The notes beneath the pieces were generated by a model. The model ran no database searches. It worked only from the letters and a program-made list of their open reading frames with translations, and was not told the origin of the DNA. The position numbers were made by a program, and so were the translations under genes. From Cyanobium sp. CH-040 (GTDB lineage: Bacteria > Cyanobacteriota > Cyanobacteriia > PCC-6307 > Cyanobiaceae), in NCBI RefSeq assembly GCF_024346135.1, contig NZ_JAGQCJ010000016.1, positions 1-64,000 of the forward strand: a DNA stretch of 64,000 nucleotides, written 5' to 3'. This document shows positions 45,855-54,241 of this stretch, one piece after another (the stretch's first letter is position 1; each line of letters starts with the position of its first letter).

Positions 45855-46079
45855 TCAGCCGCCCCGCTGCAGTTCCGGCTTCTCCTCGGGGAGGATGGCG
45901 CCCTCCACCGGGCACACCTGCAGGCAGATGCCGCAGTCGATGCAGGTGTCGAAATCGATCCAGTAGAAGGCCGTGCCCTTGCTGTTGGCACCCTCGCCGG
46001 GGTGGATGCAGGCCACCGGGCAGGCATCCACGCAGTCGGCCACGCCCTCGCAGACGTTGGTGACGATCGTGTGGGCCAT
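45855..46079 (-). CDS. Bacterial-type 2-cluster (7Fe/8Fe) ferredoxin
   Basis: A 74-residue ferredoxin with eight cysteines: C10, C16, C20, C24 (VTNVCEGVADCVDACPVACI) and C46, C49, C52, C56 (CIDCGICLQVCPVEGAI). The first group lacks the CxxC needed for a standard 4Fe cluster, so a 3Fe-4S plus 4Fe-4S arrangement is likely, as in Azotobacter-type ferredoxin I. Its redox partner is unknown. It is a single gene upstream of htpG on the same strand. Confidence 0.85.
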   Translation of the reverse strand: MAHTIVTNVCEGVADCVDACPVACIHPGEGANSKGTAFYWIDFDTCIDCGICLQVCPVEGAILPEEKPELQRGG

Positions 46080-46104
46080 GGTCGTGCCGGGAGCGGGTCC
46101 GATC

Positions 46105-47283
46105 CTAGGCAGCGATCCAGGTGGCCCTGCAGCAGCCCCGTTCGGCGGCCGCCCGCTCGGCCTCGCTCCGGCTGGCTACGGGGTGGCCGAGCAGTTCGGC
46201 ACACTGCCCCTGGGCATGCAGCGTTTCCAGGGCATCGAGGGCCCCCGCCAGCGCCGCCTGGCCGCCGTAGCTCACCAGCACCGGCGCCGTGGCCTGCGCC
46301 GATTCAGGCGGCAGACCCACCAGCTCCCGCACGGCCTCCACGTCGAAGCCGAAGCCGACCCCCGCGGCCTCGGCCGGGTCGGCGCCGAAGCGCCCCACAA
46401 GCGCGTCATAGCGGCCGCCGCTGGCGATTTCCACCGGCCCGTGTTCCCCCTGGCACACCAGCTTCAGCACCAGCCCGTCGTAGAGGGCGAAATGGGGCTG
46501 GAACGTGGGATCGAGGCGCAGCGCCACCTGGCGCCGCGCCGCCGCCGGCGCCACCGCCTCCAGGGTGGCGGCCAGCTCGCCCAGCAGCGGCACCGGTCCC
46601 AGCCACTGCTCGAGGCCGTAGAGCACCTGGGGCGGTTCGCCGCGCAGGCGCATCACGGCACTCAGGCGCTGCCGCTGGGGATCGGAGAGGGGCAGCCGGT
46701 CAAGGGCCAGGGGGTCGAAGCCGGTGAGCGCGGCCCGGGCCGCCTGCCGCTGCTCCTCCGGCACCTGGGCCAGCAGGGCCGTGAGCAGGCCGTGGTGCCC
46801 CACCAGCAGCCGGGGGCGGTGCTGGGGACCCAGGCCGAGCCGGGCGGCGGCAGCCAGGAGCAGCCGCATCAGTTCCACATCCGCCGCCGCCGACGGCTCA
46901 CCGAGCAGTTCCACGCCGCTCTGCAGCTGCTCGAGGATGCGCTGGTGGCCGCTGTCGCCGGTGCTGCTGCGGTAGGTGGTGCCCTCGGACCACAGGCGCA
47001 GGGGCCGGGGGCGGGCCGCCAGCCGCGTGCAGGCCGCCCGGGCGATCGAGGCGGTGAGTTCCGGGCGCAGCCCCAGCGGATCGTCGGCCGCCAGGCGCAC
47101 CACTTCCCGGCCATCGATGGCGCCGCCGGCCTGGAGCGTGTCCAGACGCTCGAAGCTGGGCGGGGCTACGGCCTGATAGCCCCAGAGGCGGTACACCTCG
47201 GCGAGAGTGGCGCAGATCGCCCGGTTCTGTTCCACCTCAAGGGGATTGAGGTCCCGGGCGCCGGCGGCGGGTTGCAGGGCCAT
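46105..47283 (-). CDS. hisZ: ATP phosphoribosyltransferase regulatory subunit HisZ
   Basis: A 392-residue HisS-like protein lacking the tRNA-binding domain: ARDLNPLEVEQNRAICATLAEVYRLWGYQAV (in outline), LRPELTASIARA, RLWSEGTTYRSS and a C-terminal GRYDALVGRFGADPAEAAGVGFGFDVEAV (in outline). It partners the short HisG in the first step of histidine synthesis. The catalytic hisG must be elsewhere. It starts 34 bases downstream of the monophosphatase gene. Confidence 0.9.
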   Translation of the reverse strand: MALQPAAGARDLNPLEVEQNRAICATLAEVYRLWGYQAVAPPSFERLDTLQAGGAIDGREVVRLAADDPLGLRPELTASIARAACTRLAARPRPLRLWSEGTTYRSSTGDSGHQRILEQLQSGVELLGEPSAAADVELMRLLLAAAARLGLGPQHRPRLLVGHHGLLTALLAQVPEEQRQAARAALTGFDPLALDRLPLSDPQRQRLSAVMRLRGEPPQVLYGLEQWLGPVPLLGELAATLEAVAPAAARRQVALRLDPTFQPHFALYDGLVLKLVCQGEHGPVEIASGGRYDALVGRFGADPAEAAGVGFGFDVEAVRELVGLPPESAQATAPVLVSYGGQAALAGALDALETLHAQGQCAELLGHPVASRSEAERAAAERGCCRATWIAA

Positions 47284-47316
47284 GGCAGCGGACCGGACGG
47301 GTGCGACGGGGGGATC

Positions 47317-48312
47317 CTATGGAGCAGGCACCACAGCGCCTTCGCCCGCCGCGCCATCCAGTTCCGGGGCACCGAAGCTGGCGCCGCTCAGGGGGCTGCA
47401 GGCCCGCAGTCCGGCCACCAGCTGGGGGTGCAGCCGCGCACCGCAGGCCACCACCCGCCCCTCCCTGAGCTGCAGGGCGCCGCCGTCGTAGGCGGTGGCC
47501 ACACCACCCGCCTGCTCCACCAGCACCACGCCGGCCGCCAGGTCCCAGGGGGCCAGCCCCCGCTCCCAGTAGCCGTCCAGCCGGCCGCTGGCCACGAAGG
47601 CCAGATCCACGGCTGCCGCGCCGCCCCGCCGCACGCCGTGGCTGCGGTGGGTGAAGTAGGCGAACTCGGAGTAGTTGTTGTCCAGGCGGGTGTGGCGGTC
47701 GTAGGCGAAGCCGGTCACCAGCAGGGCATCGGCCAGGCGCTCGCAGCCGCTCACCTGGATGCGGCGACCGTTGCACCAGGCGCCGAGGCCTGGCGCGGCC
47801 CAGTGCAGTTCGTCGAAGCTGGGCACCGCCAGTGCGCCCAGCAGGGGCACGCCGCGCCAGCAGAGGCCCACGGAGGTTCCGAAGAAGGGATAGCCGTGGG
47901 CGTAGTTGGTGGTGCCATCGAGGGGATCGACGCACCACTCCAGCTCGCCGGCGCGGGGCCTGCGCCCGCTCTCCTCGGAGAGCACGCCGATTTCGGGCGT
48001 CTCGGCCTCCAGCAGCGCCAGCACCGCCTTCTCCGCGGCCAGGTCGGCTTCGGTCACCAGATCGCCGCAGCGGCCTTTCTCGCGGATCTGCTCGAGGCGG
48101 CCGAAGTGCGCCCTGAGCTGCACCCCGCCGGCTTCCGCCGCCCGCCGGGCCACATCCACCAGCCGCTCGATCGCGCCCATGGCCAGGCCCGACTCGAGCA
48201 GGGCCCGGTCCGAGCCCCGCTCGACGTCGCAGGCTGCGACGGGGCTGAGGGCCGTTTCAGAGGTCGAGGTATCAGAGGTCGCGGTCACAGAGTTCACGAT
48301 CTCAGAGGTCAT
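47317..48312 (-). CDS. Inositol monophosphatase-family phosphatase
   Basis: A 331-residue enzyme with the metal-dependent phosphatase motifs GDLVTEADLAAE, CVDPLDGTTNYAHGYPFFG (metal-binding DPLDGT), and WDLAAGVVLVEQAGGVAT. Substrates in cyanobacteria may be histidinol phosphate or inositol phosphate; the adjoining hisZ makes the former attractive but unproven. The ATG at 48312 is preceded by GGAG at good spacing; it adds a 44-residue leader made by a 15-base tandem repeat. The ATG at 48180 (MGAIERL) would give the usual family length but has a poor ribosome site. Confidence 0.85.
   Translation of the reverse strand: MTSEIVNSVTATSDTSTSETALSPVAACDVERGSDRALLESGLAMGAIERLVDVARRAAEAGGVQLRAHFGRLEQIREKGRCGDLVTEADLAAEKAVLALLEAETPEIGVLSEESGRRPRAGELEWCVDPLDGTTNYAHGYPFFGTSVGLCWRGVPLLGALAVPSFDELHWAAPGLGAWCNGRRIQVSGCERLADALLVTGFAYDRHTRLDNNYSEFAYFTHRSHGVRRGGAAAVDLAFVASGRLDGYWERGLAPWDLAAGVVLVEQAGGVATAYDGGALQLREGRVVACGARLHPQLVAGLRACSPLSGASFGAPELDGAAGEGAVVPAP
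48257..48310 (-). repeat. 15-base tandem repeat at the start of the monophosphatase gene
   Basis: Units with TCAGAGGTC begin at 48257, 48272 and 48302, with a degenerate one at 48287, giving a strict 15-base period over four units. On the coding strand it yields a Thr/Ser/Glu-rich leader with TSEIV, TSDTS and TSETA. It could be coding or a promoter-proximal element. Confidence 0.7.
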
Positions 48313-48331
48313 CGTCTCCACGCTGTCACCA

Positions 48332-48697
48332 TCACTCGTCGTCGAGGGGGAGGCCGGGACGGATGCGGCCCCGGCCGAAGTGTCTGCCGAACTGGAGTTC
48401 GTACACCTCGTCCTCATCCTGCGTCTCCACCTCCAGGGGGCCGGTCGCCCGGGCCACGCACAGCAGCCCGTAGCCACGGGCCCGCAACTCGCGCGAGAGG
48501 CCGAGGGCCTCGCGCTGATCGATCGTGCCGCTCAGCACCCGCACCGCGCAGGTGGTGCAGCAGCCGTTGCGACAGCTGAAGGGCAGGGGGTCACCCTGCT
48601 GCTCGAAGCTGCGCAGGATGTACTCGCCCTCGGGCACCTCATGCCGGATCACGCGACCGCTCTGGCGCCAGTGGACGGTGATCGGGAAGCTGCGCAT
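48332..48697 (-). CDS. [2Fe-2S] plant-type ferredoxin-like protein
   Basis: A 121-residue protein with the [2Fe-2S] cluster motif Cys42, Cys47, Cys50 (FSCRNGCCTTCAVRV) and Cys80 (GLLCVARA), the spacing of plant-type ferredoxins (Cx4Cx2Cx29C). A 20-residue tail rich in Arg and Gly follows. It would carry electrons from photosystem I or in stress pathways, as a divergent paralogue of PetF. It ends 20 bases before the monophosphatase start. Confidence 0.88.
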   Translation of the reverse strand: MRSFPITVHWRQSGRVIRHEVPEGEYILRSFEQQGDPLPFSCRNGCCTTCAVRVLSGTIDQREALGLSRELRARGYGLLCVARATGPLEVETQDEDEVYELQFGRHFGRGRIRPGLPLDDE

Positions 48698-48761
48698 GGG
48701 GCTGGGGAGGCTGGGGAGGGTGAGCTGCTACATTGCCACTTCGTTGCCCCATTTTGCCCCT

Positions 48762-48848
48762 GGAGAGGTGGCCGAGTGGTCGAAGGCGCAGCACTGGAAA
48801 TGCTGTATAGGGGCAACTCTATCGAGGGTTCGAATCCCTCCCTCTCCG
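48762..48848 (+). tRNA. trnS-GGA: tRNA-Ser (anticodon GGA)
   Basis: An 87-base class II tRNA. The acceptor GGAGAGG pairs with CCTCTCC at 48841-48847, the anticodon loop CTGGAAA carries GGA, the long variable arm is present, and the T loop is GGTTCGAATCC. CCA is not encoded. It reads serine codons UCC and UCU. A terminator follows. Confidence 0.97.
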
Positions 48849-48860
48849 CTCAACATCAGC

Positions 48861-48890
48861 CAGCCGGCCCCCGGGCCGGCTGTTTTGTTG
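48861..48890 (+). terminator. Terminator after tRNA-Ser
   Basis: CAGCCGGCC pairs with GGCCGGCTG (nine base pairs) around a four-base loop and is followed by TTTTGTTG, a standard intrinsic-type terminator 12 bases after the tRNA. It separates the tRNA from convergent pstB. Confidence 0.8.
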
Positions 48891-48941
48891 TCTGCGATTG
48901 TCCGACGCCCGGCGTTGCCCGGGTGCGCAATCAGCCGACCA

Positions 48942-49754
48942 TCAGCCGAAACGACCCGTCACGTAATCCTGGGTGGCCTGCTGGCTGGGCGCGTTGAAGA
49001 TGCGCTCGGTCTCGGCGAATTCCACCAGATAGCCCACCTTGCCGGTGCCACCCTCCACGGCCTCGGCGTTGTAGAAGGCGGTCATGTCCGCCACCCGCAC
49101 CGCCTGCTGCATGTTGTGGGTCACGATGATGATGGTGTAGCTGCGCTTCAGCTCATGCATCGTTTCCTCGATCTTCAGGGTGGAGATCGGGTCCAGCGCT
49201 GAGCAGGGCTCATCCATCAGGATCACCTCCGGTTCGGTGGCGATGGCCCGGGCGATGCACAGGCGCTGCTGCTGGCCGCCGGAGAGCGCCAGGCCGCTCT
49301 CCTTGAGCTTGTCCTTGCACTCGTCCCAGACGGCCGCCTTGCGCAGGGAGCGTTCCACCAGCTCATCCATGTCGCCCTTGTAGCCATTGATGCGGGCGCC
49401 GAAGGCGATGTTCTCGTAGATGGTCTTGGGGAACGGGTTGGGCTTCTGGAACACCATGCCGATGCGGCGGCGCACCTCCACCGGATCCACGTTGGGGGCA
49501 TAGATGTCGGTGCCGTCGAACACCACCCGGCCGCGCAGGCTGCAGCCAGGGATGAGATCGTTCATCCGGTTGAGGCCGCGCAGCACGGTTGATTTGCCGC
49601 ATCCGGAAGGGCCGATGAAGGCCGTCACCTGGCCCTTGGGAATGTCCATGAAGACGTTCTTCACAGCTTCGAACTTGCCGTAGGAGATCGTCACGTCCTG
49701 AAGGGACATGCAGACGTCTTGGGCCGGCATCGGGGCAGGGTTGGTGAGGGTCAT
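48942..49754 (-). CDS. pstB: Phosphate ABC transporter ATP-binding protein PstB
   Basis: A 270-residue ATPase with Walker [24 protein letters not shown] (PstB-specific), [18 protein letters not shown], signature [14 protein letters not shown] and Walker [16 protein letters not shown]. It drives high-affinity phosphate uptake with PstA and PstC. Last gene of the pstC-pstA-pstB unit; no pstS, phoU or sphSR is adjacent. Confidence 0.96.
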   Translation of the reverse strand: MTLTNPAPMPAQDVCMSLQDVTISYGKFEAVKNVFMDIPKGQVTAFIGPSGCGKSTVLRGLNRMNDLIPGCSLRGRVVFDGTDIYAPNVDPVEVRRRIGMVFQKPNPFPKTIYENIAFGARINGYKGDMDELVERSLRKAAVWDECKDKLKESGLALSGGQQQRLCIARAIATEPEVILMDEPCSALDPISTLKIEETMHELKRSYTIIIVTHNMQQAVRVADMTAFYNAEAVEGGTGKVGYLVEFAETERIFNAPSQQATQDYVTGRFG

Positions 49755-49813
49755 GGTGGGTGCAGGCGCTGAGCGCTGGATGGAGAACGCTTGGGAGCTT
49801 TGGGGGAGTGGGC

Positions 49814-50725
49814 TCAGGTGCGGGAGAAGCTGCTGATCCAGCGGGCCAGAAGGTTGGCGGCGAGAATCATCATCACGAGCACGAACGATGCCGCCCAGGC
49901 CAGTTCGTTCTGGGCTTCGTAGGGCATGATCGCGAAGTTGAAGATCAACACCGACATGGTGGCGATCGGGTTGAACACTCCTTCGGGCCAGAAGGGAGAG
50001 AACAGCGCCGTGAAGATCAGGGGCGCCGTCTCCCCTGCCGCCCGTGCGATCGCCAGCACCACGCCGGTGGCGATCGGCGTGAAGGCGGCCGGCAGGGTGA
50101 TCCGCATCACCGTGACGAACTTGGAGGCGCCCACGCCGTAGGCACCCCAGCGCAGTTCCTGGGGCACCAGCTTGAGACCTTCATCGGTGGTCTTGATCAC
50201 GGTGGGCAGCATCAGCACCGCCAGGGCGATGCCGCCGGCGGCGGCGCTGTAGCTCTGGCCGAAGAACACCCTGGTGGAGACGATCACCCCATACACGAAG
50301 ACACCGCTGATGATCGAGGGCACGCCGGCGAGGATGTCGTTGCCGACGGAGATGAACTGGGAGAACCAGCCGCGGTTGGAATACTCGGTGAGATACACCC
50401 CACCGCCGACACCGATGGGAATGGAGATGGCCGAGGCCACGAGGGTGACGATGATCGTTCCCAGCACGGCGTTGCCGATGCCGCCTCCCTCCAGACCCGG
50501 GGGCGGCGGCAGCTGGGTGAACAGGCTCAGGCTCATCAGCCGTCCGCCCTGCACCAGCACATAGAGGATCACCAGGAACAGCGGCAGCACCGCGATGGCC
50601 GCGAACAGGGCGGCGATGCTGGTGAGCAGCCTGTTGAGGCGGTTGCGCTTGAGGGTGGGATCGAAGGTGAGCGGGCGACGGTCGAAGAGAGCGCTGCCGG
50701 GCTGGAACGGGGTGGTGGTGGTCAT
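49814..50725 (-). CDS. pstA: Phosphate ABC transporter permease PstA
   Basis: A 303-residue permease with six transmembrane helices, the motif [20 protein letters not shown], and the EAA-type loop [25 protein letters not shown]. It lies nine bases downstream of pstC and 59 upstream of pstB. It forms the phosphate channel with PstC. Confidence 0.95.
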   Translation of the reverse strand: MTTTTPFQPGSALFDRRPLTFDPTLKRNRLNRLLTSIAALFAAIAVLPLFLVILYVLVQGGRLMSLSLFTQLPPPPGLEGGGIGNAVLGTIIVTLVASAISIPIGVGGGVYLTEYSNRGWFSQFISVGNDILAGVPSIISGVFVYGVIVSTRVFFGQSYSAAAGGIALAVLMLPTVIKTTDEGLKLVPQELRWGAYGVGASKFVTVMRITLPAAFTPIATGVVLAIARAAGETAPLIFTALFSPFWPEGVFNPIATMSVLIFNFAIMPYEAQNELAWAASFVLVMMILAANLLARWISSFSRT

Positions 50726-50734
50726 CGGTAGGGC

Positions 50735-51703
50735 TCAGTAGCGCAGGCTGAGGCGGCGCACGATCCACTTGGCGAAGATGTTCACCACGAGGGTGAGCAC
50801 CATCAGGATCAGTGCTGCATACATCAGGGCCGACACCTGGATGCCGTCCGCTTCCCCGAACTGGTTGGCGAGCATCGAGGCGATCGTGTTGCCCGGTGCC
50901 AGCAGGGAGGTGCTGAAGTTGTTGGAGTTGCCGATGATCATGGTCACGGCCATCGTTTCACCCATGGCCCTGCCCAGGGCCAGCATCACGCCACCGGTGA
51001 TGGCGGACACGGCGGCCGGGAGGATGACGCTGAAGATGGCTCCCCAGCGGGTGGTGCCCACCCCGTAGGCCCCCTGGCGAAGCTCCTCCGGCACCTGGTT
51101 GAGGGCGTCGCGGGAGATGGCCGTGATGATCGGCAGGATCATCACCACCAGGATCAGGATCGCCGGGGCCATGCCCGGGCCTTTGGGGATGGTGTTGAAC
51201 AGGGGCGTCCAGCCCAGCAAGCTGTGCAGGAGATCGAGGGCCGGGCGGATGGTGGGCTCCATCACGAAGATGGCCCAAAGGCCCAGCACCACCGAGGGGA
51301 TCGCCGCCAGCAGCTCCACCATCAGACCGGTGGCATCGCGCACCAGCTTGGGCAGCACGTCCTCGGTGATCAGGATCGCCGTGCCCACGCCCAGGGGCAC
51401 GGCGATCAGCAGCGACAGGAGCGAGGTGACCAGGGTGCCGTAGATGGCCACGAAAGCGCCATAGCTTTCGTTCACCGGATCCCAGGCCGAGGTGGTGATG
51501 AACGACAGGCCGAAGGTCGCGATCGCTTCGCGGGCGCCGGTGAACACCACCAGGAAGATGCCCAGCAGCACAACCGCCACAACCGAGGCCAGGGCCAGGG
51601 AGAGCTGGCGGAAGCCGGTGTCCACCAGCTTTTCGCTGGGCGGCCGGCGGCGGAGCGTGAACGCGTCGGCGTTCAGCTGGGGGGGAGATGAATCCGTCGT
51701 CAT
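50735..51703 (-). CDS. pstC: Phosphate ABC transporter permease PstC
   Basis: A 322-residue permease with six transmembrane helices, TSAWDPVNESYGAFVAIYGTLVTSL (in outline), the PstC loop PEELRQGAYGVGTTRWGAIFSVILPAA and ALGRAMGETMAVTMIIGN. The ATG at 51703 (MTTDSSPP) is chosen. It is the first gene of the unit, about 120 bases downstream of a Pho-box-like element. Confidence 0.95.
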   Translation of the reverse strand: MTTDSSPPQLNADAFTLRRRPPSEKLVDTGFRQLSLALASVVAVVLLGIFLVVFTGAREAIATFGLSFITTSAWDPVNESYGAFVAIYGTLVTSLLSLLIAVPLGVGTAILITEDVLPKLVRDATGLMVELLAAIPSVVLGLWAIFVMEPTIRPALDLLHSLLGWTPLFNTIPKGPGMAPAILILVVMILPIITAISRDALNQVPEELRQGAYGVGTTRWGAIFSVILPAAVSAITGGVMLALGRAMGETMAVTMIIGNSNNFSTSLLAPGNTIASMLANQFGEADGIQVSALMYAALILMVLTLVVNIFAKWIVRRLSLRY

Positions 51704-51794
51704 GCGGTGAAGAGCGTGCTGCGGCATGAGCTGCCTGCCCTGTGGCCGGCCCGCTGACTCCCGGTCCCGGCAGTGCCGAAAGGGCGTCTGTCGA

Positions 51795-51838
51795 AATTTA
51801 CGGAGCCGGCTGCGATGACTGTTTAAGTGGTGATTAAC
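51795..51838 (-). promoter_or_regulatory. Pho-box-like SphR site and -10 box upstream of pstC
   Basis: On the minus strand GTTAATCA, a 3-base spacer and CTTAAACA (51838 to 51820) form two 8-base units in an 11-base period, each matching the cyanobacterial Pho box PyTTAAPyPyA/T at seven of eight places. TAAATT follows 19 bases downstream (51800-51795) as a plausible -10 box. This suggests induction by phosphate shortage through SphS/SphR. Confidence 0.55.
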
Positions 51839-51910
51839 GTCCGGAGGTCCGGTGCCTCCGGCAAGCCGGTACCTTGGGGGTGCCAGGCGGTTCTTGACTC
51901 CACGCTGTCC

Positions 51911-54241
51911 ATGGGGCGCATCGTCGGCATCGACCTGGGAACCACCAATTCCGTCGTCGCGGTGCTGGAGGGCGGCCGGCCGGTGGTGATCGCCAGCGCC
52001 GAGGGCAGCCGCACCACCCCCTCGGTGGTGGGCTTCAGCCGCGACCAGGAGCTGCTCGTGGGCCAGCTGGCCCGCCGCCAGCTGGTGCTCAACCCCCGCA
52101 ACACCTTCGCCAATCTGAAGCGCTTCGTGGGGCGCCAGTGGGAGGAGCTCGACGAGGGCAGCCTCAGCGTGCCCTACACGGTGCGGGCGAACGACCAGGG
52201 CAACGTGCGCGTCGTCTGCCCCGCCACCGAGCGTGAGTACGCCCCCGAGGAGCTGGTGGCCAGCATCCTGCGCAAGCTCTGCGACGACGCCGCCACCTAC
52301 CTGGGCGAGCCGGTGGAGGCGGCCGTGATCACGGTGCCCGCCTACTTCGACGACGCCCAGCGCCAGGCCACCCGCGATGCCGGCCGGCTGGCCGGGATCA
52401 GCGTGGAGCGCATCCTGAACGAGCCCACCGCCGCGGCGCTGGCCTACGGCTTCGACCGCAGCGCCGCCAAGCGGGTGCTGGTGTTCGACCTCGGGGGCGG
52501 CACCTTCGACGTGTCGATCCTTCGCATCGCCCAGGGGGTGTTCGACGTCAAGGCCACCAGCGGCGACACCCAGCTGGGCGGCAACGACTGGGACCGGCGC
52601 ATCGTCGACTGGCTGGCCGAGGGGTTCCTGAAGCAGCACCAGATCGACCTGCGCCGCGACCGGCAGGCCCTGCAGCGGCTCACCGAGGCGGCCGAGAAGG
52701 CCAAGATCGAGCTCAGCGGGGTGCAGAGCACGCCCATCTCCCTCCCCTTCATCGCCACCGGGGGCGAGGGTCCGCTGCACATCGAAACCACCCTGGAGCG
52801 CTCGGTGTTCGAGGGGCTCTGTCCCGATCTGCTCGACCGTCTGCTGCGCCCCGTCCAGCGCGCCCTGCGCGATGCCGGCCTGGCGGCCGACGACATCGAC
52901 GACGTGGTGCTGGTGGGCGGCGCCACGCGCATGCCGATGGTGCAGGAGATGGTGCGCACCCTGGTGCCCCGCGAGCCCTGCCAGTCGGTGAACCCCGATG
53001 AGGTGGTGGCGATCGGCGCCGCCGTGCAGGCCGGCATCCTCACCGGCGAACTGCGCGACCTCATGCTCAACGACGTCACCCCCCTGTCGCTGGGGCTGGA
53101 GACGATCGGCGGCGTGATGAAGGTGCTGATCCCGCGCAACACGCCGATTCCGGTGCGCAGGAGCGACGTGTTCAGCACCTCGGAGGCCAACCAGAACTCG
53201 GTGGAGATCCATGTGCTGCAGGGTGAGCGGCAGATGGCCAGCGACAACAAGAGCCTGGGGCGCTTCCGGCTGTCCGGCATTCCCCCCGCGCCCCGGGGCG
53301 TGCCCCAGGTGCAGGTGTCCTTCGACATCGACGCCAACGGGCTGCTGCAGGTGTCGGCGATGGACCGCACCACCGGCCGCCAGCAGAGCGTGAGCATCCA
53401 GGGCGGTTCCAACCTCGGCGAGGAGGAGATCGCCCGGCTGATCGAGGAGGCCGAGCTGAAGGCCGCCGAGGACCGGCGCAAGCGCGCCGCCATCGACCGC
53501 CGCAACAAGGCGCTCACGCTGGTGGCCCAGGCCGAGCGGCGCCTGCGGGACGCGGCCCTGGAACTCGGCCCCTATGGCGCCGAGCGCCAGCAGCGCGCCG
53601 TGGAGATGGCCGTGCGCGACGTGCAGGACCTGCTGACCCTGGAGGAGCGGGGCGAGAGCGATCCGATGGAGCTGGACATGGCCGCCGGCCAGCTGCAGGA
53701 GGCCCTGTTCGGACTCAACCGCCGCCTGCTCAGCGAGCGCCGCGCCGAGCAGGGGCCGCTGCAGGGCCTCAAGAACACCCTTGGCAGCCTCAAGGACGAG
53801 CTGTTCTCCGACGACGACGACTGGGACGACTGGAACCGTCCCAGCCGCGATCCCTGGGCCGCGCCCCAGGCCCGCTCCGCCGAGCGCTTCAGCGACGACC
53901 GCTACCGCGAGGAGCGCTTCACGGAGGACCGCTACCGGGAGGACCGCTACCGGGACGACCGATACAGGGAAGACCGCTACCGGGAGCCGCCTTATCGGGT
54001 GGAGATGGATGGCGAGGAGCGGCTGGACCGGGAGCCCCGGGAACCCGGCGGCTACGGCCGCGGCTCCCTCGCTGAGGATGGGTCGGCCGGCTTCGATCCG
54101 ATCCGCCGTCAGACCACGCACCGCGAGCGGTCGTTCGACGACCAGCGCTTCGCTGAGCAGCCCTTCAGTGACGATCCCAGCCGGCGCCAGCGGTCGCGCG
54201 TGCCGGCCGACGATCCCTGGGACGACCGCGATCTGCCGTGA
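51911..54241 (+). CDS. dnaK3: Hsp70 chaperone DnaK3
   Basis: A 776-residue Hsp70: ATPase domain (GIDLGTTNSVVAVLEGG, VLVFDLGGGTFDVSIL, VVLVGGATRMPMVQEMV), substrate-binding domain (NDVTPLSLGLETIGGVM), then a lid and an extra charged tail of about 120 residues with DRYRE repeats and no EEVD. Long C-terminal tails and a neighbouring dnaJ3 are features of cyanobacterial DnaK3, an essential form associated with thylakoid membranes. The downstream dnaJ3 overlaps it by four bases. Confidence 0.88.
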   Translation: MGRIVGIDLGTTNSVVAVLEGGRPVVIASAEGSRTTPSVVGFSRDQELLVGQLARRQLVLNPRNTFANLKRFVGRQWEELDEGSLSVPYTVRANDQGNVRVVCPATEREYAPEELVASILRKLCDDAATYLGEPVEAAVITVPAYFDDAQRQATRDAGRLAGISVERILNEPTAAALAYGFDRSAAKRVLVFDLGGGTFDVSILRIAQGVFDVKATSGDTQLGGNDWDRRIVDWLAEGFLKQHQIDLRRDRQALQRLTEAAEKAKIELSGVQSTPISLPFIATGGEGPLHIETTLERSVFEGLCPDLLDRLLRPVQRALRDAGLAADDIDDVVLVGGATRMPMVQEMVRTLVPREPCQSVNPDEVVAIGAAVQAGILTGELRDLMLNDVTPLSLGLETIGGVMKVLIPRNTPIPVRRSDVFSTSEANQNSVEIHVLQGERQMASDNKSLGRFRLSGIPPAPRGVPQVQVSFDIDANGLLQVSAMDRTTGRQQSVSIQGGSNLGEEEIARLIEEAELKAAEDRRKRAAIDRRNKALTLVAQAERRLRDAALELGPYGAERQQRAVEMAVRDVQDLLTLEERGESDPMELDMAAGQLQEALFGLNRRLLSERRAEQGPLQGLKNTLGSLKDELFSDDDDWDDWNRPSRDPWAAPQARSAERFSDDRYREERFTEDRYREDRYRDDRYREDRYREPPYRVEMDGEERLDREPREPGGYGRGSLAEDGSAGFDPIRRQTTHRERSFDDQRFAEQPFSDDPSRRQRSRVPADDPWDDRDLP
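53894..53988 (+). repeat. DRYRE-encoding 15-base repeat in the dnaK3 tail
   Basis: About six imperfect 15-base units related to GACCGCTACCGGGAG encode DDRYREERFTE, then DRYRE and DRYRD pentapeptides. The region lies in the charged tail of DnaK3. Unit number is likely to vary among strains. Confidence 0.75.

Noticed and set aside
51704-54121. A minus-strand open frame of over 800 codons across dnaK3
   Set aside because: It is antisense to dnaK3, has Gly/Ala/His-rich composition typical of shadow frames here, and matches no family; only its pstC part is real.
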